This document shows, piece by piece, positions 21,366 through 31,972 of a stretch of DNA of 64,000 bases. The first letter of the stretch is position 1. Each line of letters starts with the position of its first letter. Source of the DNA: Selaginella moellendorffii (taxonomy: Eukaryota; Streptophyta; Lycopodiopsida; Selaginellales; Selaginellaceae); contig NW_003314285.1 in NCBI RefSeq assembly GCF_000143415.4, positions 1,793,183 to 1,857,182 on the forward strand, given 5' to 3'. The translations under genes and the position numbers were made by a program. The notes under the pieces were generated by a model that did no database searches, was not told the DNA's origin, and saw nothing but the letters and a program-made list of their open reading frames with translations.

Positions 21366-22838
21366 ATGGATTGGCGATTGTTCTTGCTTCTGTGGATGAT
21401 CACGACTCCAGCATTGCGCGCGGCGCCAGCAATCCCATCGCGCGCCGTGCACGATCGCGAGATTTCGTCGCGGAATACGCACAAGAAGCAGGCCAGCCCA
21501 GATCTAGGCCCAAGATCGCCGTTGAATCGTCCGCGAGCAGGTCCTAGCACGGTAATCTCGTCCTCCATTCCACATTCCTCCTCCTCCGGGGATTCTTTGC
21601 CCAAAATCTCGTCCAAGGGTTCCAGCTCCAGCTCCGTCCTGGCGGCGCTCATGGAATCCCAGTACACGGAGCTCATGGAGCTCATGGGGCACGCAGGGAT
21701 GCTGGAGCCGCTGGAGAAAGTCGTAGGGAAGGGCAGCATCACAATCTTCGCTCCCAGGAACGCTTACATGGAGCAACAGGTGGACAGCGAATTCAAGCAT
21801 TTCCTCCTCGAGCCAGGGAACATCAAGCACTTGCGCCAGGTTCTCAAGCACCACATCGTCCCCGGGAAGATAATGTCGGAAGATTGGAGCAACCGGACGG
21901 TGAGAACGCTCTCCACGGAGACCGTGCGCATCCATTCCCACCGCGGGATCAACCGGGTGGAGCTATCCGAGGTGACCAGCCCCAATGATATCAACAAGAA
22001 GGATGGAGTCGTCCACGGGGTGAATGGATTGCTGGTGCCCAGATCGGTCCAGGAGGCGTTCTCGGTGAAGAAGCTGGGCAGCAGCGCGAATGCACTACTG
22101 CCACAGGCATCGCCAGAGTTTGATCCACTGGGGGCGAGTCTGGCGGAGATGAGCAAGGAGTTCCAGGATTTCCTCGAGGCCGCCGAGTCGCCACTACCAC
22201 TCGAGTTTGCTTACGCCCCCGAGGTCGCCCCGGCCCCAGCCCCGGGACCATCTTCCGGCAAGCACCGGGTCTACACTTGGGAAGACGTGGACGACTTCGT
22301 ATCGACATTGGCGAATTTTGGGGGTTACAACGAGATGGCGGAGCTGCTGGTGAATTTGACATCGTTCGCCTGGGACATGGCCAAGCTGGTGAACGAGGGG
22401 CACAGATTGACGCTCCTGGCACCCAACGATCATGCCATGGACCATCTCACCACCGAGCAGCTCAACGCCCCCGGGGGATTGGAGGCGATTCTCATGTACC
22501 ATGTCCTCACGGAGTACCAGACCGAGGAGAGTCTCTACAACGCGGTGAGAAGGTTTGAGAAGGTGAAGTTCCTCACGCTATGGCAGCCGCATACGATCCA
22601 CGCCAAGGAAACAGATGGAACTGTCCAGTTTGGTGAGGGGGAAAGTGGCGCGCTACTTTACGATCACGATATCTTCACAGATGGCCACATCTCCATACAA
22701 GGCATCAGCAAAGTTCTGACGATACCACCAGCAGAGACCAAGGATCCCAAGGAGGTTGTACGCGGTGCTGGCAGCCCGAAGAGCAAGCGTGGGAGAGGGC
22801 TGTTTGAGACGAGATCAAAACAAAGCGGTAAGTTCTAA
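21366..22838 (+). CDS. Fasciclin-like arabinogalactan protein with two FAS1 domains
   Basis: The 490-residue frame opens with a signal peptide (MDWRLFLLLWMITTPALRA) and a Ser/Pro-rich linker. The first FAS1 domain spans residues about 90-235 (H1-like TIFAPRNAYM, then YH-like LKHHIVPGKI and GVVHGVNGLLVP). A Pro/Ala hinge (APEVAPAPAPGPSSG) is a good arabinogalactan glycosylation site. The second FAS1 domain spans residues about 297-455 (LTLLAPNDHAMDHL, YHVLTEYQTEESL, GHISIQGISKVL). The layout resembles the two-FAS1 FLA15-18 group of flowering plants: extracellular, adhesion or cell-wall related. There is no clear GPI-anchor tail. The annotated end GKF-stop runs through a plausible 5' splice site (GTAAGT at 22828). 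Splicing to an acceptor just before 22901 would replace the last residues with a short tail ending at about 22942. Confidence 0.88.
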   Translation: MDWRLFLLLWMITTPALRAAPAIPSRAVHDREISSRNTHKKQASPDLGPRSPLNRPRAGPSTVISSSIPHSSSSGDSLPKISSKGSSSSSVLAALMESQYTELMELMGHAGMLEPLEKVVGKGSITIFAPRNAYMEQQVDSEFKHFLLEPGNIKHLRQVLKHHIVPGKIMSEDWSNRTVRTLSTETVRIHSHRGINRVELSEVTSPNDINKKDGVVHGVNGLLVPRSVQEAFSVKKLGSSANALLPQASPEFDPLGASLAEMSKEFQDFLEAAESPLPLEFAYAPEVAPAPAPGPSSGKHRVYTWEDVDDFVSTLANFGGYNEMAELLVNLTSFAWDMAKLVNEGHRLTLLAPNDHAMDHLTTEQLNAPGGLEAILMYHVLTEYQTEESLYNAVRRFEKVKFLTLWQPHTIHAKETDGTVQFGEGESGALLYDHDIFTDGHISIQGISKVLTIPPAETKDPKEVVRGAGSPKSKRGRGLFETRSKQSGKF

Positions 22839-25800
22839 AAGCTTTCCTGTGAACTTTCGATGTGGAGTTTTGATTTTATTTTCGGTCTGGTGGCTGCAGG
22901 ATTTGGCATCACGCAAAGCATTCGCCAGTTGCTACATTTTTAGTCAGGGGACCTGGGGTAAGGTAAGTTGGTGGTTAGCTCTTTTTGACAATGCAGCATT
23001 TCAACTTTAATCACTTCGCTGGGCTTCTTTGCAGGACACAACAGCAACTGGTCCGCAAATTTTAGTGGAGAATCTCCAATTAAATGCATTGGTTGGTAGT
23101 ACGTGTCATCCTTGAGCGGGGGGAGTGAGCAACATCATCAAGGTCACTTCGTTTTGGAATCTGGAGTTCTCGAGCTCGTCCAGCAGAGTTGGAACCGGGG
23201 TTGGATTTTGCTCTTCTCAAGGTTGCAGTTGCAGTTTACAATGATCTTGCAATTCTTCCGATCGACCGACGCTGCGAAGACACAGATGGTGGTGATCACT
23301 CCTTTGAAGTCCGCAGGCTCCTCTTCTCACTACTCAAGTGATGGTTCATCGCAAATGTAATTACAGGTGCACAAGCGCTAGGCCGCTTCATATTTTTTTA
23401 GAGGGCTGTAGAAGAGCAGGCAGGAGTTACTCCTCAGCGATTCTTCCCCGGGATTTGCAGCAGGAGAAGAAGAAAAAGAACCAGGAAAACATAAAAAGAA
23501 GCAGGGAAAGATCTGGAGAAAGATGGTGGATCGGCACTCTGGGAAAAAAAAAAAAAAAAAAAAAAGGATGGACAGTGGACAGACATCACTCTGGCATAAG
23601 CGGAAGAGTTCCTTTGGTAGCATTCTCAGGAACTCAAGCAGCAGCAGCAGGACGCGTGTGTAGAAGATGCTATCTATCTTCATGGATAGACAGGAGAAAC
23701 GCTGGGGGTATGCCACAAAATAAGACTGGATTCCTGCTCTCGGTATCCTGTATTTTTTCGAGGCTCAAGTTGTAAAAAGTTTGCCAAGAGGAGAGAGCGT
23801 TGCTTGCTACTCCCCCTTTCTTGGAGAAAAAAAAACTCTCTCTCTCAGTGGCCAGTGGTTTGTGAATAATCTCATTGCGTTTTAGTTGCTCTCTCTGGAT
23901 TTGCTTTTACTCTCCTCGACTAACGCGGTTCTAACGCTCTGCAAAGCTCTCTGAGCTTATGCGATTGTTTTTGTTGTGGTGTTTTCTTCCAGGCATGATG
24001 ATGCGATGGAAAAGTATCTGAAAATGTACGCGCTAGCTACCAGACTGTGACTGCGAGAGCAAGAACTTAAATTCGAAGGCACTGCTGGTGCTGCTCTTGC
24101 TGGTGAGATGTCAAAGAGCTCGAGTTTTGTGTTGTCCTCTTCTTTTATGGAGGACGCGAGACGAGGAGGTAGGCCATTTCTTTCGAGCTACTTCGAACTC
24201 ACTACACTTAGCATTGTTGCCACGATTCCTGGTGATCAAGGAGAGGAGGCCCACAGCTGGAGCTACGTCTTAACTTCCACTCTTGTCGCGGTAAGCGCAC
24301 CATTTGTCTACGCTAACTAGTTCTTCTCGATCCGACTTCTCATATACGTTTTTTTCTTTTGTTGGTGGATGGTAGGAAAGCGAGAAACTTTCACGAGTTT
24401 TTCTTCTTTTCTTCGCTGAGGGAGAAGCGAGATTTTTGCCATAGGAAGCATGCGGTGCTTTCCAGGGTGTTGCTGTTTTCTTTTCGGAAGGGGGGTCCCT
24501 CCTCGCTTGTTACGCACACGTCTTTGTTTAGAATCAAAACAGTGAAGCCAGCCGATCGAAAGCGAATCCGAGGAGGCATCGCTCCCATCAACGACGATCG
24601 ATCGTGCAGTGGTGAGCACTACATACTACAAAAGCTGGACAGATTCGTTTGGTAAGCTTTGAAGTTTTTGAACAGTTCAAAGCGTTTTGGTTAGGACTCC
24701 TTTTTTCAATGCAGCACTGCCGCACTAATCCCGCTGGCAGATCACAAAACAAAGTGCAACTTGGTAAAGCTTCGTCTTTTTTTTTATCCTGGTGTCTTCA
24801 CTCTCCCTTTGCGATTTTAATAAGGGTGTTTGTTGCACAGGCTGGTTGGCAAGCTGTTTGCGTCTGGCTGGTTCTTGGACACATCTGGGAAAATGGAAGC
24901 TACTGCCTTAACTCAGGTATTGTTTTTCTTCCTAAGCTTCAGATTAGTCCACTGGAGGAAAGAGCTACAGGAAGTTCTGGACCACCACGACACATAAACT
25001 ACCATTTGTGGATGGTGAAATCTAGAATTTCTTAAGCTTTAGATCTAGTGGTGGTTGCGGGCTTGAGTGTAGGCTGGTTGACTGTCTATGCATTTTGGTA
25101 AAGTTTTCAGAGAGTTGTATGCCTCCCTCGCTCTTTGCTTTCTCGGCCCACCTAGTCCCACTATATGCTTCTGTCTGACAACTGAGCTCACGCAATTGAC
25201 ATTCTCTCGCTTCGCTCGCTCGCTCGCAAATTTCTCCATCCTAGCGTTCGGCTATAGATTGCAACAGCACACTAGCGTGATTTCGATTGATTGACTGATT
25301 TGTGTCTCAACACTAAAGTAAAAGGAAAATGATTTTGTTGCTGCATGACAAGTGGAATCATTTTCGAGAGAGCAATCCACACAACCCGTGCACAATCTGT
25401 GATGCTGGTACGACCATTTCGCTTTTCTTTGTTTTTTATATTCCCGTGACATCTCGACTCATCGAGAGCTCGCTTTTTGTGCAGAGGCTGCACAGACAGA
25501 AGATGATCAGTGTAAGAGAAGGTTAAGTTATATATCAGTCATGCAACGTGAATGCATTGTCGTGGCAATGCTCGAGGATGATAGCGATCGATTGGAGCAC
25601 ACCTGTCATTCATCCATTATCAATACATCACCATAAAACCATCAGACGAAACAAATCAGACAGCGAGGAGTTTATGCCGCCTGATCTAAGGTCTGATGAT
25701 CATCCTTTTCGCAAACTTATGGTGCCTCACATGCTCATGGTCAGCCATTTGAAGGCGTCGATAAAGAGGGAGAGAATAAACAAAGACTTTCCGGCACGAC

Positions 25801-26227
25801 AGACCAGCTCTTCCATTAAACTTCTGGCTACTGTTATTACGTCGACCAGAGCTTGTTCAAACGAGACATCTTTCAACCAGGTCGTGCCGGACAGCCAAGC
25901 CGGATCGACCGACTCAAATTCCCTCAAAAGAATCGTGCTACACTACGAAAAGAAAAACCAAAAAGAGAACTTGGACCCGAGACCGGACCAGCTCAACCCA
26001 CCGAAGAAAACTCTGGGAAAAAGCCAGCAGCCGGCTGTGCAAGGAATAATTTTGTACACTACACACCATGGGAGCTGACTTGCTGTTCATCCGTTCGCCC
26101 CGTCCACCGAGTTGATGACAAGCTTAACAAACAAGTTCGTCGTCATCGCTCCCTTGACAGGTAAAACTCGTTTTGTTTTTGTTCTTTCTCTCCACTGTGC
26201 TCGTTTTGTTTGCAGCAAGAGCTCATC
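22839..26227. other. 3.4-kb region with no recognised gene
   Basis: No frame on either strand shows a domain I can name. Features seen: an A22 run at 23544-23565; CT-rich tracts around 23830-23850; several plausible GT/AG junctions between 24270 and 24900 without convincing coding potential; and an 11-bp perfect inverted repeat (TCCGGCACGAC at 25790-25800, its complement at 25881-25891). The region could hold UTRs of its neighbours, a non-coding transcript, or decayed sequence. Confidence 0.45.
23544..23565. repeat. Poly(A) tract, 22 bases
   Basis: An uninterrupted A run on the plus strand, preceded by an A/G-rich segment from about 23465. It might mark a retroposed 3' end, but no source gene is recognisable upstream. 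Confidence 0.85.
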
Positions 26228-27190
26228 TCACCGGACGCACTCGAAACCCCGGCAAATTCCCAGCCAGATGACAAACAAAAGAATGCACACCGCTACGTCC
26301 ACCAGCAGCACCAACTTGACAGTCCTCCACCATTTGTTCTCGGCCTCCCGGATGCTAAAGCTCTTGCTGTGGGGATACAAGTCGCCGGCCTCGTTGTTCC
26401 TCGCATTGCCAGCCGGAGCGGTCACATTAAAGCTGCTGTTACCCGGTTGATCCACCACCACCTCGATCCGGCCACCCCGATCATCGCCACCATCCTCGTC
26501 GTCACCTCCGATACCATTCGCTAGCAAATGCTGGACTTGGATGGGCTCCTCCTGCTGCTGCTGGTGAAGGTTTCCATTCATCCTCTTGTGCCGTGACGAG
26601 CGGACAGCTCGGCTACCCGACCTCCCCATCTCGGGCCCGCCGTCGGACCGCTCGCTACCGCTGTACAACGGGTCGGTCATCGCGCTGCCCTCATCCGCGC
26701 GGTATGGTACGGAGGGCGCCGCTGGTGGTACGGACGAGCCGCGCGGACTGGCCTGAGCTCTCAAGCTATCGATCTCCTTCTGCGGCACTCCAATGAGGGG
26801 CAGCGTGAGAACCTTGATGGTGGCGCCGAATTCCTTGTTGATGGCCGACGCGAAGGACTCCAGTCCCTCGCCGTCGCTGCGGAGGCCCCGCGAGTCGAGA
26901 AACGCGACGAATTCGTCACGCATGGCTTCCAGGAACGCGAAAGCGTCGCTCTTGCCCAGCGCCTCGTCCACGATGCAGCAGTACGTGAAGGCGCCCTCCA
27001 TGAGGCACGAGAAGATCCGGCGCTTGATGGTGAGCGTGAATCGGCTGTGGAGTGGCGGCATCTGCTCGAGGCATTCCACGACGACGGGCGCGAGGTCGCG
27101 CGAGGAGGAGCGGTTCTTGTACTCCGCGAGCGCCCGCCCGCCCGATCGCGAGACCGAGGCGTAGTAGACGAGCACCGGCAAGAGACCCAT
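26228..27190 (-). CDS. PHYL: Phytolongin (longin-domain, SNARE-related membrane protein)
   Basis: An intronless 320-residue frame. The N-terminal longin domain covers residues about 1-125 (LVYYASVSRSGGRALAEY, then PPLHSRFTLTIKRRIFSCLM, AFTYCCIVDEALGKSDAFAF). A long polar, Gln/Asp/Gly-rich middle follows where an R-SNARE would carry its coiled-coil motif. A basic patch (SFSIREAENKWWRTVK) and a single C-terminal transmembrane helix (LVLLVDVAVCILLFVIWLGI) end the protein. A longin domain plus tail anchor with the SNARE motif replaced by a non-SNARE linker defines plant phytolongins, which sit on Golgi, post-Golgi or plasma membranes and are thought to regulate vesicle fusion. The linker here is longer than the about 250-residue angiosperm proteins. 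Start ATG at 27190 gives the canonical longin beginning. Confidence 0.88.
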   Translation of the reverse strand: MGLLPVLVYYASVSRSGGRALAEYKNRSSSRDLAPVVVECLEQMPPLHSRFTLTIKRRIFSCLMEGAFTYCCIVDEALGKSDAFAFLEAMRDEFVAFLDSRGLRSDGEGLESFASAINKEFGATIKVLTLPLIGVPQKEIDSLRAQASPRGSSVPPAAPSVPYRADEGSAMTDPLYSGSERSDGGPEMGRSGSRAVRSSRHKRMNGNLHQQQQEEPIQVQHLLANGIGGDDEDGGDDRGGRIEVVVDQPGNSSFNVTAPAGNARNNEAGDLYPHSKSFSIREAENKWWRTVKLVLLVDVAVCILLFVIWLGICRGFECVR

Positions 27191-27939
27191 CTAGCAGATC
27201 ATCCGAGATTGGGGGAATGTGCGACTTGGGTCGGCGGATCGAGGGATTTGGCGACGTGGGTCGCAACGAATCGATCCTATCTCGCGAGCCCAGATGGGAA
27301 TTCGTAGAGTGGCCCCCTGTTCTAGCTTCCCTGCCTGTTCGAGTAAGAACTAGATCTTGATTGATTGATTGATTGGCGATGGGTGTGTGTGTGTGTGTGT
27401 GTGTGTGTCTTTCCTTTTCGCTCCTTTTCACCTTCCCAGCTCGCAATCCTCTACCTAATTTTCCAACCCCTAGAAAGAGAGACGATCTGCAAAGCCTGCG
27501 GTGGAGAAATTTTGCTGCTCGCGAGTCCACCCTATAAATCCACGCATCCAAATCCACATTTGAGCTCTCCTCGCCCTTTGTGTCAAATTCCCATCGCGAG
27601 TAGTGACGCTTTACTTACATGAGAGAGAGCCGAGCCGAGCCCAAAGACGCGGTTTCGGAGCATCTCGCGCGTAATCCACATTGACGGCCAAAGGGATTTT
27701 CACCCGTGCGCGTATGTGTGTGTGTATGTGTTTTTTGTGGGCTCGTCAATCTCTAGCTTTTGAAAAGTCCAGTCTATCAATAGCTATTCTATCAAACACC
27801 GCATAGACAAAACCAAGACTAGCTGGCAAACATGTGAAACTTCTACCGCGGCTTTGCCCTAAACTAAGCAACATGGAGGCCGAATATTCGCACAAACTTG
27901 GGAAGAGCGGCTTGTTCGATCACTCCGGTGGATCTGTGA
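27191..27939. other. Upstream region of the phytolongin gene with microsatellites
   Basis: Contains (GATT)n at about 27357-27375 followed directly by (GT)13 at 27383-27408, then 5' flanking DNA. No gene is visible. The repeats lie about 170-220 bp upstream of the phytolongin ATG, so they fall in its leader or promoter. Confidence 0.6.
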
Positions 27940-28290
27940 GGTTTTCGATATTCCTCAGCGTCTCCAGTTCTGGGATAGTGGCCAGAGGAATATGGCTTTG
28001 ATCTTCTCGCTCACGCAACGTGAATGTGCGTTCCAGACGCTCGTCGCTGCCCTCATGGCTTGTGCCGAGCAGAAAGAATTATCACAAGAAAGGCCGACGC
28101 TCTCCAGGAAGTCCACTTCGGAGTCTGTGAAGTGTGGCTTTCTCTCGGACAAGGTGGTGGCAAATTCCCTGGTAGACCCGCTGCGAAAGTATGGTGGAAG
28201 CTCGAAAAGTTTTCGACAAGATGCCGAGCTGAGAAGTGGTTTCGCGGAATTCACTGCTGCTGGGATACGTTGTCAACTGGGAGAGTGAAG
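27940..28290 (+). pseudogene. Decayed PPR protein fragment
   Basis: Across shifting frames the plus strand codes typical PPR pieces: ALMACAEQKE, VVANSLVD, then MVEARKVFDKMPS, a stop codon, EVVSRNSLLLGYVVN. Frame changes and stops between the pieces show it is dead. No targeting peptide or C-terminal domain is left. It is not a copy of the two intact PPR genes as far as I can see by eye. Confidence 0.7.
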
Positions 28291-28295
28291 TAAGC

Positions 28296-28620
28296 TTAGG
28301 ATGGTGAAATCTGGTGGGCCGAATTGGAAGCAGACTGGCTTCGCTTGAATCCCACGCTATACAGATTGCAGAGCAACGTAACCCTGCTGCATGCAAAAAG
28401 TCTCGTGGATTGCAGGGACTCCTTTTGTAACCAGTCGTGACTTGAAACGAGTGGTGCCATCAGGGTGTGCTTTCGAAGCAAACACCCAGCAGGAATAGAC
28501 GAAACCAGCACGAGAGTGCTATTCTTCCTCCGCGAACGCATCTCATCCGAATTTTTCTTCTGGAGAATCCCATGGCTTGACCGTAAGAGCTGGGATAGGA
28601 CGCTCTCCAACAGTGGAAAC
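28296..28620 (-). mobile_element. Ty1/copia retrotransposon relic, reverse-transcriptase start
   Basis: On the minus strand a degraded frame reads CWVFASKAHPDGTTRFKSRLVTKG. This corresponds to the conserved start of the copia reverse-transcriptase domain (WVFKxKxxPDGxxxRFKARLVAKG). Stops and frame breaks follow. It is inverted relative to the integrase relic just downstream, which implies rearrangement or two separate insertions. Confidence 0.6.
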
Positions 28621-28989
28621 GAATGAGGCGAATTGGTCTTCCTCTAGCGGTCAGAGCGGCGTAGAGTCTGCGTCAACCCTAGCACGACCCGGAGGAACGG
28701 GATCCAGGGGAGGAATAGGGGCGGCATTTACCACCGGAGGAACCAGGGCAGCGAGGATGATGGAGACAGAAGGTCGTCAGGAGGATCTCCCACAGTTTCT
28801 GGAGGACGTAGGCTGCGAGACTGAGCTGAGCAAAGCTCACCAGCTTCAAGCACCTGCACTTGATCATCTTTGGCCTTGGCCACCTTGGTGAACATGGAAA
28901 GGATGGTCAACCCAATGACATTCTGCACCTCTCGTGGCCTGTTCAAGTTGAAGTATCCATTGTCTGTAGGAATGGAAAGTGAAAACACT

Positions 28990-29590
28990 AAAGACAATGC
29001 TCCGTTGTGGTAGTGAGAAGATGGAGCTTGTACACACCAATGATATGTGTGGTCCCATGCAGACGCTTGGACGAGGTTGGTTATCGATATTTTCCTGACA
29101 TTTGTCAATGATTTTTCTCGCTATACGGTGGTGTATTTTCTACGCCTCAAATCTGAAGCGGTACAGCATTTTCTCAAGTTCACAGCTGTAGGCAAGACAA
29201 ACTGGGCAGGGTTTGAAACGGCTGAGGTGTGACAGGGGTGGCGAGTACACATCAGGTGAATTCGATCCAGTTTGCCAAGAGGCTGAGCTATATTCTTCGA
29301 GAATTTCACAGCGGCGTATACTCCGGTTGTGCTGAGAGGAAGAATCGCAACAGGTGAGTGGCTTACCCAATTCTTTTTGGATCAGCCTGGCTAACTATGT
29401 CCAAAATTGCGCCTGAACTGGACGGAAGCCCTATGTGACACACTTGCGCATCTTCGGCTGCGAGGCTTGGGCTCACGTCCCTGGTCAGATGAGAAGAAAG
29501 CTTGATGCCAAGAGCGTTGAGTGCAAATTTCTGGGTTACAGCTTGGAATGCAGCCTGGCACCGAGTGGATCACAAGCGTAACGTTGTCTA
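28990..29590 (+). mobile_element. Ty1/copia retrotransposon relic, integrase and adjoining region
   Basis: Plus-strand pieces in several frames match the copia integrase core: FVNDFSRYTVVYFLRLKSEA (about 29107-29166), then GGEYTSGEFD (about 29235), VYSGCAERKNRN (about 29318), and the post-integrase block LRIFGCEAWAHVPGQM followed by KSVECKFLGYSLE (about 29448-29555). Many frameshifts and stops show that it is inactive. No LTRs could be identified. Confidence 0.72.
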
Positions 29591-29609
29591 GGAGCAAGAG
29601 TGTATAGAA

Positions 29610-29770
29610 CTAGCTTTGGCGCGGTAGACTTTAAAATAATATCCAACATCCCAGTTGAATCATTGTCATGGATTCATTTACTAGTTCTCAGCACCAGACT
29701 GGCGGTGGAAATCTTTCTCTTCCCCCAAACTTAGCAGCTTTCTATGGGTTTCCATGTATCATCTCCTACG
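29610..29770. repeat. Diverged duplicate of 31300-31480 (copy 1)
   Basis: Shared order of blocks with the second copy: a (g)tagactt(t/c)aaa(a/g)taatatc block, a segment containing atcattgtcatg, a gatctactag-type block, a ggaaatc(t/g)ttctctt(c)c block, and aaactta(a)cacag-like sequence. Identity by eye is about 75-80%. Nothing in it resembles a known element. Confidence 0.6.
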
Positions 29771-29899
29771 ATGTGCTTTGTGGAGCAAATCACTAGTGAA
29801 ACGAGGGCAAAACTTGGTGGTGGGAGACCTACTCGCGACAAAACATTTTTGTTAAGAGTTATTAAACCACGCCCTTTTTTTGAAGCGCCAATTAAGAGC

Positions 29900-30935
29900 T
29901 TATGGTGACGAGGGGAGAGCGCTTCTACTCTCAACCAGGCTGCTTTGGGCCACAAGTGCACCACGATGGCATCGTCTTTGCTCGAGTAGATAAACCTGAG
30001 GCGTCTTCATCTTGTAAGTTTTTTCTTGTGCTCTGCTTAAATTCCAATTTTTGGCCTTGTAGACTCTGTTTCAAAAGGTACTAGTTAATGGCGAGCCGAT
30101 CCACTTCATCGTGTCAGAAGGCCATCGAGGGACCAGGCATTCATGTAAGTTATCTCTTGTTTGACCCGCACAAGGCTGATCGAAGCGCGAGATTCATGCA
30201 GGGGCCCCAGATCTTGCGTTGTATCGGTTGGAGATGTTCAACAACTATTACGAAAAAACTCTTACAAGTGGCATCACTGTTGCACAAGGCATAGAGACTC
30301 TTTTTAGCAGGTAGTATTGTGTTTGGTATTGTGTTTGTGGGTTGCAGAGTTAAGCTGGGTATTCAAGCAAGAACTCATTCAAGTTGAGGAAGAGGAGAAA
30401 AGATTGAAAGAGGAACGAAAAATTGAGGGAGACTCAGACTCAGACGATGAAGATGAAAGTATTGGCACAATTCAGGTAAATAATTTTCTAGAAAAAAAAA
30501 AGGAATTTTGGTGATCATGTATTGGTGTTTGACAGGATAATGAGTGGCTTCCAGAGTTGCACTCAAATGTAATAGTACTCAAGGGAAGTCACATAGCCGT
30601 GAGTGGACCTGCTTTTCTGGTAGCGCTTGTTGGAGGCAGTCACTTCAGGGTATGGTAGAACACAGTTGATTATGTCTTATTCTTATTTTCTTTGGCAGCG
30701 GCTTACATCTCAAAAACTGGAGGTGGTGGAGGCCGAGATCCAACCTGAGGATCTCCTCCTAGTGTCCAGTTTATCGCTGGAAGAGTTGGGCGTCCCTAAG
30801 ATTAAGCAAATCGTTATGAGGGAAAGGGACAACAACATTGTAAGTGCGGCAGCGGCCTTGTTGGCCGCGGACCCAGATGAGGAGTCGACCGTCCTTGTTG
30901 CTGACATGAAGGGTGTATACCATGAGAAAATGTGA
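29900..30935 (+). pseudogene. Unidentified gene remnant with exon-like pieces
   Basis: Exon-like segments with plausible GT-AG borders include GERFYSQPGCFGPQVHHDG, NGEPIHFIVSEGHRGTRH, then after an acceptor near 30200 APDLALYRLEMFNNYYEK and LTSGITVAQGIETLF. Next come an acidic Glu/Lys-rich piece (about 30375-30470), WLPELHSNVIVLKGSHIAV, and a last piece with LSLEELGVPKIKQIVMRERD that stops at 30935. I do not recognise the family. The pieces read like genuine protein, but no single start or clean join links them, so I treat it as a decaying gene. It lies among retrotransposon debris. Confidence 0.4.
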
Positions 30936-30976
30936 GAAACTGTCCGGCAGCGGCTGCTAGAAGTTCGAAAAATTCT
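30934..30976 (-). repeat. Copied fragment of the TRP-like gene (exon 2 start)
   Basis: About 43 bases match 33875-33917 of the telomere-binding protein gene with roughly three differences (shared core CTGTCCGGCA and GGCTGCTAGAAGTTCGAA). It lies directly after the stop of the unidentified remnant at 30935. Confidence 0.75.
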
Positions 30977-31299
30977 ATTGTTTGCTCCATTCGAAACTAA
31001 ATGAAGGGCTCTTGTTTGTGCAAGCATTCGAAGCAAACCACCCACAAAGGGCAAAGCAAACCAAGCAAACGCGCTAGAAAAGCAAGCGATTCGTGTCCTC
31101 GGCAAGGAACCTGTTCCTCCATCATGGAACATCAAGGTGGCGAGATGACAGGAATTATTTCCTGTGATAAGAGCAGGCCATTTCACCGAGGTGGGCGAGG
31201 TAAAAGATGACTAAACTTGGTTGTGCAGTGCTCGAAGCTGGAGTCAAGCGCACTGAAATGACGGAGATACGGAGCCAGGACAATTGGATGGATTATAAC

Positions 31300-31480
31300 G
31301 TTTTCTAGTAGCATTGTGTTAGCGGCAATGCATGTGTTTGTTGGTAGGACTAGAAAGATGGGAGCTTTAGACTTCAAAGTAATATCAAACATCTGGATCA
31401 TTGTCATGAACTGATCTACTAGCTGCCGCGTTGGAAATCGTTCTCTTCCTTCAAACTTAACACAGTTTGCCATGGCCCAA
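31300..31480. repeat. Diverged duplicate of 29610-29770 (copy 2)
   Basis: Second copy of the segment described at 29610. Here it lies within a longer minus-strand frame (31183-31647) that reads VKFEGRERFPTRQLVDQF over this part. The frame has no family I can name, and the duplicate in copy 1 is broken. Confidence 0.55.
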
Positions 31481-31972
31481 GAGCAAGGGAAGACAGCTTT
31501 CTGTGTTACAAAGTTTGCCGTGACGCCTATTATGGCTGCATGATTCATGTCGACGACGCAGTGGCTATGATGGGAAACATGCCTGTGCAAACCATTGGCG
31601 ACGATGCAAGGGGCAGCATTGAGGTGGACTCCCAATCCCGCTGCCACTCAACATGACATTTGAGAAGGGATACAAGCTGGCTGAGCTGGGAGCTCTGAAA
31701 TCGGCCGCAGACTATGGCGAAGGATTGTGCAAACACTCCCCAAAAAACCACACAAGCAAATATATTCTTCATCCGAAAAAGCATTTTGTCTCATTTGGTT
31801 TTACAGAAGGAATGCTTGGAAGTTGAAGGCATGTTTCAGTTCAACCGCTGCTCGGCCTCTTACAACCGCATGCACAACTGCTTGCAAAAACTTTGCGAGC
31901 GAGCTTAGCTGTTTAGCTGTGGAGCTGTGCAGTATAGAGATATAAGATAAATCAAAATGGGAGAAAGAATGT

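Noticed and set aside
30780-30932. TraB-family C-terminal resemblance (MRERD and VADMKGVYHEKM)
   Set aside because: Only a loose pattern match; the conserved Gly-His of TraB proteins is absent and the upstream pieces do not fit the family.
31183-31647. 154-codon minus-strand frame that might be a retrotransposon gag start
   Set aside because: The resemblance to copia gag openings (VKFEGRERF) is too weak, and a frameshifted duplicate lies at 29610.
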